From contig SEFT01000004.1 in NCBI GenBank assembly GCA_004144175.1, positions 306,001-370,000 of the forward strand: DNA of 64,000 bases. The letters are read 5' to 3'. Of this stretch, positions 17,321-27,500 are shown one piece after another (within the stretch, counting starts at the first letter, position 1; each line of letters opens with the position of its first letter). Origin of the DNA: Sphingobacteriales bacterium (GTDB lineage Bacteria > Bacteroidota > Bacteroidia > Chitinophagales > Chitinophagaceae). The notes beneath the pieces are model-generated. The model had not been told where the DNA came from, searched no databases, and was given only the letters and a program-made list of their open reading frames with translations. Made by a program: the position numbers and the translations under genes.

Positions 17321-18196
17321 TTATTGCTTTCTGCGAAATGGCAGGCGGTTGAGCGTGATGAGATATATGATAGCAACTACCGACAGAATGATACCGATCT
17401 GCAAAGCGGGGAAGAAACGGCGTTCTATTACCTGCTCAACAATCAATACAGCGATGGCGCCCGTCAGGTAAGGCCGCTGCGCCCTTTCTACCTCGTTTTT
17501 GCGATAAACCACAGCCATGGTATAGTTGAGCGCAAACTGGCTGAGCGATGTAAGCAGGAACAGCCACAGGTCTTTGAGCTGGAGCATATTGAGATTGCCT
17601 AATGCGAGGCCACTGATAGAGCCAACTACGATGCAGCCTATATTGGTGATGTTGACAATAGAAAAGTTGTTCTCGTCGCTGGTGGATCGTTTGATGAGCA
17701 GATAGCTTAGCGATATCATGGATACGGAGATAAGTGCCAGCCCAAGGCCAACGGGCTGCTCGTGTATAAAATCGGCAAAGAACAAAATGGAGAGTACCAT
17801 CAGCACTACAAAGACAGACAACCCCACCTTGAAATCTCTGGCCCGCTTACCGGCTGCATAGCCAATCAACACAGCCATGGGTATATCCAGCCGCGCTACC
17901 ATAGCCACGGTAGATGCAGTAAGCCTTTTGTAAGCCTCGAAGGTGAGCATCAGTCCTATGCCCGAGTTGAGCAGGCGGATGATATTCAGGTGTATGTTTT
18001 TCGGAAATACAGACTGATTGCTGTAACGAGCAACTATCATCGTCATAGCCATGGTAAACAGTCCGCGATAAACCAATACGGAAGGCGAACTATAGCCACG
18101 TGCCATCAGGTGGTCGAGCGTAAGGTTGTATAGCACAGCGCTGATAACCACGGTGATGGCGCTATACTTAAAAACATAAAGATCGAACCTGCGCAT
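17321..18196 (-). CDS. EamA/DMT-family transporter
   Basis: The 291-residue protein has ten hydrophobic segments in two repeated halves of five, the layout of drug/metabolite transporter (EamA) proteins. Typical features are the early VLVYRGLFTMAMTMIV and VAMVARLDIPMAVLIGY segments and a second half beginning GLGLALISVSMISLSYLLIKR. It probably exports a small metabolite; substrate unknown. ATG 18196 is preferred over 18250, which would prepend 18 hydrophilic residues. Confidence 0.8.
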   Translation of the reverse strand: MRRFDLYVFKYSAITVVISAVLYNLTLDHLMARGYSSPSVLVYRGLFTMAMTMIVARYSNQSVFPKNIHLNIIRLLNSGIGLMLTFEAYKRLTASTVAMVARLDIPMAVLIGYAAGKRARDFKVGLSVFVVLMVLSILFFADFIHEQPVGLGLALISVSMISLSYLLIKRSTSDENNFSIVNITNIGCIVVGSISGLALGNLNMLQLKDLWLFLLTSLSQFALNYTMAVVYRKNEVERAQRPYLTGAIAVLIVEQVIERRFFPALQIGIILSVVAIIYLITLNRLPFRRKQ

Positions 18197-18314
18197 TGCT
18201 ACCTGGGGATGCGCAATATTACGCCCATTCCATTTTTGCTGCAAGCGCAATGTGCCCGTGGCTGTTTTCGGTCAAAATGCCTTAATTTGGCTATACAGAC
18301 AATGAACCCCCTGA

Positions 18315-19088
18315 ATGAAAAAGCTCCTCGCTGCTGCCCTAATTATTCTTTTGCCCGCGATGGCCATTGCACAAAAAGCAGAAATATCCTTCCACATCCG
18401 TAATGGTGTACTATTTAATAAAGGAGATATGGAGAGCACTTACGGTAACCGCATCATTACCAATGTAAGGAATACTTTCACCCAAAGCATCGGCGGTAAC
18501 TATCACCGTCACCTCAAGAAGGCCTTCTGGCTCAACCTCGGCATTGATATCGGGTATGAGTACTATAAGACCAATGTACCCTACCCTTTCGAAGACTACG
18601 GTTATGTAAAGGACCCGATCCTCAGCTCGCACTATACGCAGGAGGCCTATATACCGTTTGGCAACATACAGGCAGGCGTAGGCTACAGGGTGAAACAGAT
18701 AAAAAGAATACAGCCAGAGGTAAGGATCGGGCAGGTACTGCACTTACCTATTAAGCAAACGAAGGTAGACGCTTACTCTATTGCCCGGCCTGTGAACGGA
18801 CATAGGGGCAACAACTTTGTACTGACAGGCTGGTATGGCAATGCCCCTTTGGGTTCTTCTTCTGTGGAGTTCATAACGATGGCCTATATAGGCGCGGGCA
18901 TAGCCAGCAAAATGAAAAATGTAAGCAAAGTAAACCTCGGTCTGCAACTGCAAAGGGAGCTGTTTGGCAAGCACGATAACAATTACCTGTCGGGCACGTA
19001 CAATGACGGTGCAAATGTGATGCGTTCAGCCGATGTGTTCAACGGCACCCATACATCGGCCAGCCTTGTTGTGGGTTTAGTGTTGTAG
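18315..19088 (+). CDS. Outer membrane beta-barrel-like protein
   Basis: The 257-residue protein has a signal peptide cleaved after IAQ. The rest consists of alternating amphipathic strands with aromatic girdles and Gly turns, ending in HTSASLVVGLVL, a typical outer-membrane barrel terminus. No enzyme motif. Likely eight to ten strands. It is followed by a small lipoprotein gene on the same strand 28 bases away. Confidence 0.7.
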   Translation: MKKLLAAALIILLPAMAIAQKAEISFHIRNGVLFNKGDMESTYGNRIITNVRNTFTQSIGGNYHRHLKKAFWLNLGIDIGYEYYKTNVPYPFEDYGYVKDPILSSHYTQEAYIPFGNIQAGVGYRVKQIKRIQPEVRIGQVLHLPIKQTKVDAYSIARPVNGHRGNNFVLTGWYGNAPLGSSSVEFITMAYIGAGIASKMKNVSKVNLGLQLQRELFGKHDNNYLSGTYNDGANVMRSADVFNGTHTSASLVVGLVL

Positions 19089-19116
19089 TTTTGCGGCATT
19101 GAATGCTTACGGCCGC

Positions 19117-19557
19117 ATGATTCGCTTTCCAAGACTTACTTTATTATTTATACTGCCCGCTATACTACTGGTAGCCGGTTGCCAGCACAATAACAAAATG
19201 AAAGAGGCGCAGCAAAGCGCAGAAGAGCTTTGGGCGCAGATAGCCAATGGCAGCGCTGCCGGTGCCTTCCCGCAGTCACATTTCCCTGCCACCGACCGCG
19301 ACCGCATACTTATTCACCTGAAAGAAGATTGTCAACTGCAACCTAAAGACGGCAAACTTGCAGGCAGACGCTACTTCAAGGATCGCAAGAATAAAATAGA
19401 AACAGCCAGCCTTGCCTATGAGTTCCCGCTCCGGTGCGATACGGTTAGGTTTGTGCTGTCTTACGACCTTACTAAAGAACCTATTGAGCTTTTCCAGTTC
19501 CGCATCGACCAGATAGAAGACTCCAACATCCTCGCCGACCGATTTGGCGGACTTTAG
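19117..19557 (+). CDS. Small lipoprotein, function unknown
   Basis: The 146-residue protein has a lipoprotein signal peptide with lipobox LVAGC (about residue 21). The mature part is charged, with one further Cys pair (DCQLQ, RCDTV) and no known domain. ATG 19117 is chosen. It ends by overlapping the end of the opposing membrane protein gene by 4 bases. Confidence 0.7.
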   Translation: MIRFPRLTLLFILPAILLVAGCQHNNKMKEAQQSAEELWAQIANGSAAGAFPQSHFPATDRDRILIHLKEDCQLQPKDGKLAGRRYFKDRKNKIETASLAYEFPLRCDTVRFVLSYDLTKEPIELFQFRIDQIEDSNILADRFGGL

Positions 19558-20246
19558 TCTGTAACTGCTGTTTGACCGATTTCATGGCGACTGTGCTTAG
19601 TCAGCTTGATTGTCCATTTTCTGATGGTGAAACTAATAAGGGCCGAACCTACCACCGTTGGTAATAGCCATGGCAACCAGAAAGGTACACCCTTGACATT
19701 TATCACCAGGAACGCTGTAACAGCAGAGATATAGGCGCCGCCCATCGTGCCTATATGTTTCAGCAGCCAATCCTTATTGCGCGGGGCAAAATATGGGTGC
19801 TTGCGAAATACGGTAAAATCACGGATGGTACCGAACAGCATAATACTGCCAAAAACCATAGATACGGGAGACATACGGCCGGCTCCGGCTATCATTTGCC
19901 AACCAGGCACCAGTATCATAATGGCAGCCATTATGAATGCGGCAAGCACCGGCAGCTTTTCTGCTAACTTCGGTTTGTGCTGCTCCGTCAGCCGCCAATA
20001 AAATATTGCTTGTTTGCCACTCCAGGTAAGGTAAAGTGAAAAGACGCCTACCGAGAAAAGAAAAGGATTCCACTTCAACAACGACATTATCAATGCCGTT
20101 GCCCCGACTGTATACATGGCTACATAAAACCATGTACCTGCAAGTGTATGGCTGCCTTTGCTCTTTCGAGCCATCATAGCAAAGATCCCGGAGGCCAGGC
20201 TGGCAGTGCCTGCGACAATATGCAGCAATAAAAGCATCTGGTACAT
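19554..20246 (-). CDS. Multi-pass membrane protein (DUF2306-like)
   Basis: The 230-residue protein has about six to seven hydrophobic segments. The opening LLLLHIVAGTASLASGIFAM and a following KGSHTLAGTWFYVAMY resemble DUF2306-type predicted membrane proteins (H...G and G..H motifs). ATG 20246 is preferred over the in-frame 20336. It lies 112 bases downstream of a membrane-anchored LytTR regulator on the same strand, which may control it. Function unknown. Confidence 0.7.
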   Translation of the reverse strand: MYQMLLLLHIVAGTASLASGIFAMMARKSKGSHTLAGTWFYVAMYTVGATALIMSLLKWNPFLFSVGVFSLYLTWSGKQAIFYWRLTEQHKPKLAEKLPVLAAFIMAAIMILVPGWQMIAGAGRMSPVSMVFGSIMLFGTIRDFTVFRKHPYFAPRNKDWLLKHIGTMGGAYISAVTAFLVINVKGVPFWLPWLLPTVVGSALISFTIRKWTIKLTKHSRHEIGQTAVTD

Positions 20247-20357
20247 AACAAAAAAGATTTGCTGCAAACGTAACCCGCCAACGGGCGCTGCTCCAAATTT
20301 ATGGGCTGTCGTACAGCCCATAGTGGCCAGTAGCATGCGTTAGGGACAAACTGCAAG

Positions 20358-21254
20358 CTACCCGGTGCTATTCAGCAAACCACGTATAGCCGGCACCATA
20401 GCCCGGGAGACGGGCACCAGCATACCTTCACTATTCCGCACCTCCAGCTTCAAGCCCTGGGCATTGCCTGAAAAAGAAGCCACGAACTGTACATTAATGA
20501 TATATGCCCTGTGACAGCGGACTATACCGGGATGATTGCCAAACAAATCCTCCAGCTTCTTTAGTGTAAAGCGGATCATCTTTTCCCGCAGCACACCCTG
20601 CTCTTCATAAAAAACCTTTATGTAATTGTCGGCCGACTCGGCATACGCAAATGCAGACGGGCTGAGTTCCAGTTTGTCATATCCGCTTTCTGCTTTTATG
20701 AGGAGCAGGTCGTCTGCCGGTGCATTTGTATGGTCCTCCTGATACGTTTCCAGGCCTGCATTCAAGCTGGTAGCAGTTTGTATATTGCGCTGTAGCAGGC
20801 GTATGTGCTTGTACATGGCCAGCACCGTATAGGGCAGAAAGCCAACTAATAAGGTTGCTAACTGAAAAAAAAGGAAGCCCCGCCAGCTTAGTTCATAGTT
20901 GAATACCCAAACAGAATACAGCAGGTTGCAAGTGCCTATGATCAAAAAACTGAGCAGACCATCGTAAAACAAATCTTTACCAAAGGTCCAGACCTCCTTC
21001 CGGTAAATGGCAGGTATAAATGCGGGTACGACAATACCTTTTATAACAATAACCAGAAATGTAATAAGCCCATAGCCTGCAATAATGGCATTTTTAGCCG
21101 CGCCATTTTCTACCAGGAACAATCCAAACGGCTGAAAAACAAACAGCACTCCACTGATCAGCAGCCCTATACCGAGCGCCGCGACGAGTACATTCCGGCT
21201 GGTAGGCACCGGATGCAGCTGCTTTAGTTTTCCATAAACCGTGCTTATTGACAT
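20358..21254 (-). CDS. Membrane-anchored LytTR transcriptional regulator
   Basis: The 298-residue protein has four N-terminal transmembrane segments (about residues 22-150), a short linker, and a C-terminal LytTR DNA-binding domain (FAYAESADNYIKVFYEEQG ... IVRCHRAYIINVQFV). There is no receiver domain, so it would sense a membrane or periplasmic cue directly and bind DNA from the membrane. Such one-component LytTR proteins usually regulate their neighbours; the DUF2306-like gene downstream is the obvious candidate. Confidence 0.88.
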   Translation of the reverse strand: MSISTVYGKLKQLHPVPTSRNVLVAALGIGLLISGVLFVFQPFGLFLVENGAAKNAIIAGYGLITFLVIVIKGIVVPAFIPAIYRKEVWTFGKDLFYDGLLSFLIIGTCNLLYSVWVFNYELSWRGFLFFQLATLLVGFLPYTVLAMYKHIRLLQRNIQTATSLNAGLETYQEDHTNAPADDLLLIKAESGYDKLELSPSAFAYAESADNYIKVFYEEQGVLREKMIRFTLKKLEDLFGNHPGIVRCHRAYIINVQFVASFSGNAQGLKLEVRNSEGMLVPVSRAMVPAIRGLLNSTG

Positions 21255-21320
21255 AACGAAAATACTATCTACGCGAAAGTAGCAGGATTTGGCAAAACCT
21301 GATGGTCAAACGGAGTATAA

Positions 21321-21503
21321 TGCCTTGCTGTTTGCGGCACCCGGGACATCCGCCCAAACCGCCCGCAGTCGTTTTACCTCCGTACCAATCTGCGGTACTT
21401 CCCGGGGCTTAAGGTAGGTATGCCGTCAGGGAAAGACGTGCGTTTTGAAGCACTGGAGGTGAATTTTATTCAACTGGTGCTCTTCCCCGGCAGAGTGTTC
21501 TAA
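21321..21503 (+). pseudogene. Possible gene remnant, no identifiable start
   Basis: A 60-codon frame without a good start runs from just after TAA 21318 to TAA 21501. It reads like real protein (PQSFYLRTNLRYFPGLKVG, then FEALEVNFIQLVLFPGRVF). The two flanking genes are transcribed on the other strand. It may be a decayed gene fragment or a small protein with an alternative start. The remaining gap (21255-21320) holds only promoter sequence for the LytTR gene. Confidence 0.2.
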
Positions 21504-21509
21504 GTCACA

Positions 21510-22166
21510 TCAATTCCATAACTGCTGCTGATGGCCGCGGAAGGTTACTTTGTCTGAAGCAGTCAAAAGAATAAGTGAGTACAGCCCGAGTACGATCAGT
21601 AGCGCCACTTCGAAATTGGTCATACTTACACCGCCGTTTATAATAGAGCGGGAGTCTTTTGTAAGATGCATACCTTCACCCACCTGTATCTTACTCAGGG
21701 CGCCCAGGCAGTGCATGGTCTTATCGAATGTCTGTACCAGTTGTTGCTCCAGTACTTTATCGCTCCTGTATACCTTATTATAAGCCTCACCCTCCAGGCG
21801 GGTATACGCATACAGATAGCTCTTAAACTGAAGCAGTTGCAGCCGCTCTTCCTGGGTCAGCACGGTAGCCTCAAAATTCTTGACCAGTCCTGCAATAGCT
21901 TTGTCGTGCTTTTTACTTTCGGCAGCGGCATTGGGGCCTTGCTGCATGGCGTGTTCGTGCAGTAGCCTTTTCTGGTACAGCAAGTCCGTTATCTGGAAGA
22001 TATAGGTAGATGGCATCAGCCGGTCGTTATATATGGAAGAAACAGAATGATCGAGATCTGTAAAACGCTGCCTGTCCCAAAAAATACTGCAAAGGATCAA
22101 CCCCAGAATAAAAGCCAGGACAGTTGCCGCCTTGAATTTATTTCTAACATAATATGCCCACTTCAT
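21510..22166 (-). CDS. Four-helix-bundle (4HB_MCP-like) membrane sensor domain protein without output domain
   Basis: The 218-residue protein has two transmembrane segments (about residues 13-29 and 185-201) flanking a helical periplasmic domain of about 150 residues. The pattern (RLMPSTYIFQITDLLYQKR, then helices rich in Leu/Glu/Lys with YLYAYTRLEGEAYNKV) is that of the 4HB_MCP ligand-binding domain of chemoreceptors and sensor kinases. Here nothing follows the second membrane segment except about 17 residues, so there is no HAMP, kinase or signalling domain. Confidence 0.72.
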   Translation of the reverse strand: MKWAYYVRNKFKAATVLAFILGLILCSIFWDRQRFTDLDHSVSSIYNDRLMPSTYIFQITDLLYQKRLLHEHAMQQGPNAAAESKKHDKAIAGLVKNFEATVLTQEERLQLLQFKSYLYAYTRLEGEAYNKVYRSDKVLEQQLVQTFDKTMHCLGALSKIQVGEGMHLTKDSRSIINGGVSMTNFEVALLIVLGLYSLILLTASDKVTFRGHQQQLWN

Positions 22167-22301
22167 AAAAACAGTATTGAGTACTGTAATTTAAGAAATT
22201 ATGCGCAGTTTACCTAGCAAAGCTCAGCCTCTTTACCCTTGTGGAAGGCTGGCAAGGGAACAGTTTTTGTGCCTTAACTGATACATATCAAATGTATTTC
22301 C

Positions 22302-22871
22302 ATGAAGAAAAAACTGTTGGTACTAGCGGCATTGTTGATAGGCACAAGTAAGCTATACGCCCAGGGCCCGCCCGAGATGGCCGGATGGTCAGAGACATCG
22401 CAGGCAGCCGTACGCGAAATGGTGAATAAATACGGAGCGCCCGCCGAAACCACGCCTACCATGATGGTATGGTACAACAACGGCCCGTGGGTGAAGACGA
22501 TTGTATACAAGGATGCGGTGCCACACAGCTTCCCGAAAGAGCATAATGATGTGATACAGCAATGGGTAGGCATGAAAGCCTCAGAAGGCAAGGTAGACAA
22601 CCTGTACCAGTTTGACGGAAGCGTGGTAGTAGAGCGCACCAACGGACTGATATCGGTACGCTGCCACAATGAAGCTGCCAATATGCTGGTAATGAACATA
22701 GTGAACGATGTAATGTCGGGCACCAAGACTGTGATTAACGCGCGCGACTACCTGACCAAAGCCATGAGAAGGCTGGAAGAAAACGGCACCATAGACCCGT
22801 ACATGCAGCAGCTAAACTTTAAAAACAATGCATCGGCAGGTGATAAAGACAAAGTAACGATAACAAGATAG
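22302..22871 (+). CDS. Secreted hypothetical protein
   Basis: The 189-residue protein has a signal peptide (MKKKLLVLAALLIGTSKLYA) and a mature domain with WSETSQAAVREMVNKYGAPA and MMVWYNNGPWVKTIVYKD, followed by a Cys in RCHNEAAN. It is likely periplasmic or outer-membrane associated. I do not recognise the family; it looks like a lineage-specific Bacteroidota protein. It ends in front of a terminator hairpin. Confidence 0.65.
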   Translation: MKKKLLVLAALLIGTSKLYAQGPPEMAGWSETSQAAVREMVNKYGAPAETTPTMMVWYNNGPWVKTIVYKDAVPHSFPKEHNDVIQQWVGMKASEGKVDNLYQFDGSVVVERTNGLISVRCHNEAANMLVMNIVNDVMSGTKTVINARDYLTKAMRRLEENGTIDPYMQQLNFKNNASAGDKDKVTITR

Positions 22872-22903
22872 GCTACAGCCCCGGAACCCGGAATGAAGAA
22901 TAG

Positions 22904-22928
22904 AAATCCCGCACGGCGGGATTTTTTT
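22904..22928 (+). terminator. Rho-independent terminator immediately before the DoxX start
   Basis: AAATCCCGC (22904-22912) pairs with GCGGGATTT (22916-22924), followed by TTTT. It ends directly before ATG 22929, so the DoxX-like gene starts at the trailing edge of the upstream gene's terminator. Confidence 0.75.
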
Positions 22929-23531
22929 ATGTTACTGAGCGGCTCGTTTATGAACGTATCCCGACAACAAATAGCAGATTTTGCCATACTGGCACTGCGG
23001 TGGTACCTCGCATACTATATGTTCGACTATGGTGTGGGTAAGCTGATGGGCAATCAGTTTGGCGCACCCGACCCGCGCATACTGGATATGCCCGTAAAGC
23101 AGGTGGACAGATTCTTCCTGGCCTGGCATCTGTTTGGCCTTAGCCGGTCGTTCAATGTGATCGTGGGTTTATTCCAGATATTGGGCGGTGTGCTTATTGT
23201 TATGAACCGTACGGCGCTTGTTGGTGCAGTATTCCTGCTGCCTATCATAGCCAATACCTTTTTTATTGACCTTGCCTTTACCTCTAATGTACCCGGCGAA
23301 GCGCTTACCATACGCCTTGCCTGCATGATGCTTTCCGATTTTATTATCCTGTATTACTACCGTAATAAGTTATTGATTGCGTGGCAGGCTATTACGCGAG
23401 GTATCAGTGCTCGTTTTCGTTACCCTTGGTGGGTGTACCTGCTGCTGGTGCCTGTGGGTCTGTTGATAGACGCAACATGGGGCGTTATTATATGGCCTTT
23501 AAAGACAGTAATAACCCTGATGCTCAGATAG
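22929..23531 (+). CDS. DoxX-like integral membrane protein
   Basis: The protein is 200 residues from ATG 22929 (or 193 from ATG 22950), with four to five membrane segments. RWYLAYYMFDYGVGKLMGNQF near the N-terminus is typical of DoxX/DoxD-type proteins; the later LVGAVFLLPIIANTFFID and C-terminal GVIIWPLKTVI segments are consistent. DoxX-like proteins associate with redox processes, but the function of this version is unknown. An in-frame ATG at 22893 lies inside the preceding hairpin terminator and is rejected. Confidence 0.65.
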   Translation: MLLSGSFMNVSRQQIADFAILALRWYLAYYMFDYGVGKLMGNQFGAPDPRILDMPVKQVDRFFLAWHLFGLSRSFNVIVGLFQILGGVLIVMNRTALVGAVFLLPIIANTFFIDLAFTSNVPGEALTIRLACMMLSDFIILYYYRNKLLIAWQAITRGISARFRYPWWVYLLLVPVGLLIDATWGVIIWPLKTVITLMLR

Positions 23532-23552
23532 TAGATACTACTTTATAATCGA

Positions 23553-24347
23553 TTACTTCTTCCTGAAGTTGAAGTCGTAGCCTACAAGCCCAATCAGCTC
23601 CCCGAAGTAAAAATGATGAATAGCCGTTCCGCCTTCTACTGTCAGGGCATTCAGATAGTCGGCGTAGCCACCCTTTAGCGTCAGCTCCAGAAACAGATTA
23701 CGGATGGGGTAATATCTTGCTCCGGCTTCAAGGCTCATCACATAGCCGGCTACATGATACCTGTTATTCAACCGCTTACCCATCAGCGTCACGTCCGACC
23801 GTGGAATAACCAAACCTGCGCCTGCTTTGTATACCAGCGATGCTATGGTACGCTTACCGTTCTCCCAAATAGGATCCTGCGCTACATAGTTTACCTGCAA
23901 GAAGTTGGCGCCGTCGCTGTGCTCAAAATGCAGCATATCGCCTACAAGCGTGTCGGTGTCAAATTTCTCACCGCCTATGGTGCCAGCAACTCTTGCTATC
24001 TGATTGTCATTTACTACATATTTGGCGTGGTCGAAGTTGAGCTCTATGGCGCGCGTCTTTGCTTTGTTTATATACATGCCTAACCTCACGCTGTTCTGCG
24101 GTATGGTGATGTGCAGCGGATTCTTGAAAATAGAGGAATAGTCCGGGCGGTCTTTGGCAGTTACATCATACACCAGGAAGTCGTGCCTGCCTTTATCTAT
24201 AAACCGGATGCTGCTGATAGAATACCAATCCTTATTATACCCCCACTGAAAGTAAAAGCCGGAGGGGCGTATCTGTTTTGGGAATAATTGTGCGGTAGCT
24301 GTATGGTACACACACAGCAGAAATAGGATCGCAGGTAGCTTTTTCAT
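23553..24347 (-). CDS. Outer membrane beta-barrel-like protein
   Basis: The 264-residue protein has a signal peptide (MKKLPAILFLLCVYHTATA) and strand-rich sequence with aromatic residues at strand ends: SGFYFQWGYNKDWYSI, LGMYINKAKTRAIELNFDHA, and a final FYFGELIGLVGYDFNFRK. The C-terminal aromatic/charged ending suits Bam-dependent insertion. A porin-like or structural outer-membrane role is likely; no catalytic motif. Confidence 0.7.
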   Translation of the reverse strand: MKKLPAILFLLCVYHTATAQLFPKQIRPSGFYFQWGYNKDWYSISSIRFIDKGRHDFLVYDVTAKDRPDYSSIFKNPLHITIPQNSVRLGMYINKAKTRAIELNFDHAKYVVNDNQIARVAGTIGGEKFDTDTLVGDMLHFEHSDGANFLQVNYVAQDPIWENGKRTIASLVYKAGAGLVIPRSDVTLMGKRLNNRYHVAGYVMSLEAGARYYPIRNLFLELTLKGGYADYLNALTVEGGTAIHHFYFGELIGLVGYDFNFRKK

Positions 24348-24523
24348 TCAGCCCGATATTTTATCTATGCAAATCATTAACACATTCCGTACCAAATTGT
24401 TAGCAGCGTTAAACAATCTTGGGATGATGCAACACTTATCCTACTATAATTAATATATCGACAGAAACATCATAAGAATTGAGTAATTTAGCACCCGTAG
24501 TTGATGAGTAAGTGAATACACAT

Positions 24524-27500
24524 ATGAAATTACCTGTTGGTACCTGGGATGAAAACGCACGTCTGCATGCACTTAAGAGCTATCATATACTGGATAGCCT
24601 TCAGGAGAAAGAATTTGACAGACTGGCGCATTTAGCTTCCCTTATTTGTGATACACCCATTGCTCTTATAACACTGGTGGATGAAAAAAGGCAATGGTTC
24701 AAGACAAAGATCGGCCTTGACATGCAGGAAACGTCAAGGGATGTTTCCTTTTGTAACTACACCATAATGGATACTAAGGTCTTTGAAGTGACAGACACAC
24801 TCCTGGACGATAGATTCAAAAATAATCCGCTGGTAACTGCCGATCCTAACCTGCGCTTCTATGCAGGTTATCCACTTACAGATACGAACAACCACGCACT
24901 GGGTGCACTCTGTGTACTGGACAGACAACCGAGGGAACTTAGCGCCAACCAGAAAGAAGCGCTGAAAGTGCTGTCGGAAGAAGTAACGACGCTGATAACA
25001 CAGCGGCGGGTACGCGAAGAGCAGAAGTACTTTGAAGACCTCTTTAATGTATCGAACGACCTGATATGCATTGCCGATAGCAATGGATATTTCAAAAGAG
25101 TGAATCCTGCATTCAGCACATTGCTGGGTTGGGATGAACAATACCTGCTCAGGACCTCATTTTACGACCTCATACATCCTTTCGATCTTCCGGCTACACG
25201 CTGGGAATTATCAAAGCTATGGAAGGGTGCTACAACGATAAACTTTACACACCGCTTCAGGGCAGCTAATAATGAATACAAGACCCTGCAGTGGGTAGCT
25301 ACCCCCGACCCTATATCGGGCGATGTATTTGCGATAGCACGCGATGTTTCGAGCGAAAAAGAAAAAGAGCGCAAGCTAAAGAGCAGTGAAAATAAGCTGC
25401 GCGCTTTCTTTGAAAGCTCGCAGGGCCTTATGTGCACCCACGACCTGGAGGGCAAGTTGCTATCTGTAAATAATGCAGGTGCGCAAACACTAGGCTATAC
25501 GATCGATGAAATTGTAGGGAAATCGCTGTTCGACGTAGTACCGGTAAAGCATCATCAGGGACTACAGCATTATTTAGATGAGATAAAGGCAAATGGCTTT
25601 TCTTCCGGCATTATGCAAGCCGCGCATCGTGATGGTACGCCCAAGATATGGCTGTACAATAATGTAATGATGCGCAGCGAGGACGAAGGCGTTTATATCA
25701 TCGGCAATGCTGCCGATATTACAACCCGGCACGAGCTGGAGACAGACCTGAAGCGCACTAAGGAAATGCTGGAGTCGACCAATCGTGTGGCGCGCATAGG
25801 CGGCTGGGAAAACAACTTCTCGAACCGCACGGCTTATTGGTCTGATATCACTAAAGAGATACTAGGTGTTGAGGCAGACTTTAAACCACGCATTGGAGAC
25901 GGCAATCGCTTCTTTAAAGAAGGGCCGGATAGCCGCGACCTGTTTAAAGATGCCATGCAGAAAGCAATTCAGGACGGTACGCCATCGGACCTAGAGCTGG
26001 AGCTTATCTCTACCACCGGTCGCGATATATGGGTACGCACCATTGTGAACGCTGAATTTGCAAACGGCACCTGCAAGCGCCTCTTCGGCACCTTCATGGA
26101 CATTACCGAGAAGAAGAACGCGGAACTGGAGATACAGCGCTCGCGCAAGATGCTGGAGAACGTACTGCAATCGGCATCCGAAGTAAGCATCATTGCAACC
26201 GATACAAAAGGACTCATCACCCTGTTCAATAAAGGGGCTGAAAGATTACTGGGTTATACGGCAGAAGAAATGGTGGGCAAACAAACACCGGACCTGCTGC
26301 ACCTGTCCGAGGAAATGATCGAGAATGCCATCGAGGTATCGCAGCAGTACAAGCAAGAGATACGGGGACTGAAATCTTTTATATACAGATCCGAGATAGA
26401 GGGTTCAGACAGTAAAGAGTGGACCTATGTAAAGAAGGATGGTACACGAATACGTGTGTCACTGGTTTTAACGCCCATAAAAGACAATGACAATATTACA
26501 ATAGGCTATCTCGGGATAGCTGTAGATATATCTGAGACGGTAAAAGCCAAAGAAGCGTTAATCGCTGAGCGAGCAAGGCTACAGGCATTTGTGGAACATG
26601 CCCCTGCAGCCGTTGCGATGCTGGACCGCGACCTGGAATACATTGCCGTAAGCCATAGATGGATTGAGGAATACCGGATAGAAGGAATAGAAATAATAGG
26701 CAAACAGCTGAGGGATGTAATGCCCGAGATACCTGCCGAGTGGGAGAAAGCCATACCTAAATGCATGAAGGGCGAAGTAGCCACCATGGACGAAGACCTA
26801 TGGCGCCCCGAGGGTTGGGACCATGATCAGTACCTGCGCTGGGAGATACGCCCCTGGTATCTGCATCATGGCAGCATTGGTGGTATCATGATCTTTACAC
26901 AAGACATTACCGAGGCATGGCTGCAACGCGAAGAACTGAAGAAGGCAAAGAGCCAGGCAGAAATGGCCAGTGTAGCCAAGTCGGAGTTTCTGGCTAATAT
27001 GAGCCATGAGATACGCACCCCGCTTAATGGCGTGATCGGCTTTACCGACCTGCTGATAAAAACCAACCTCACAGAGATACAACAACAGTACTTGTCTATC
27101 GTAAATCAGTCGGCCAACGCGCTGCTGAGTACCATCAACGATATCCTCGACTTCTCGAAGATAGAAGCAGGTAAGCTGGAGCTGGATATAGACAAGTGCG
27201 ACCTGTACGAAATAGCGGGACAAGCAGCTGACATCGTTACCTACCAGGTACAGAACAAACACCTGGAGATGCTGCTGAATATCTCGACCGAGCTACCGCG
27301 GTTCATCTGGGCCGACCATGTACGACTGAAGCAGATACTGGTAAACCTGCTGGGTAATGCCGTTAAGTTTACCGAGAAAGGTGAGATAGAGCTAAAGGTA
27401 TATGCCGTAAGGTCAGAAACGATTAATCCCGATGATATTATATTACGTTTCGAGGTGCGCGATACAGGTATCGGCATCAAGCCGGAAAGACAGGCTAAGA

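Noticed and set aside
22893..22928. Upstream ATG for the DoxX-like gene at 22893
   Set aside because: The first codons would lie inside a hairpin terminator and give a basic, non-conserved N-terminus.
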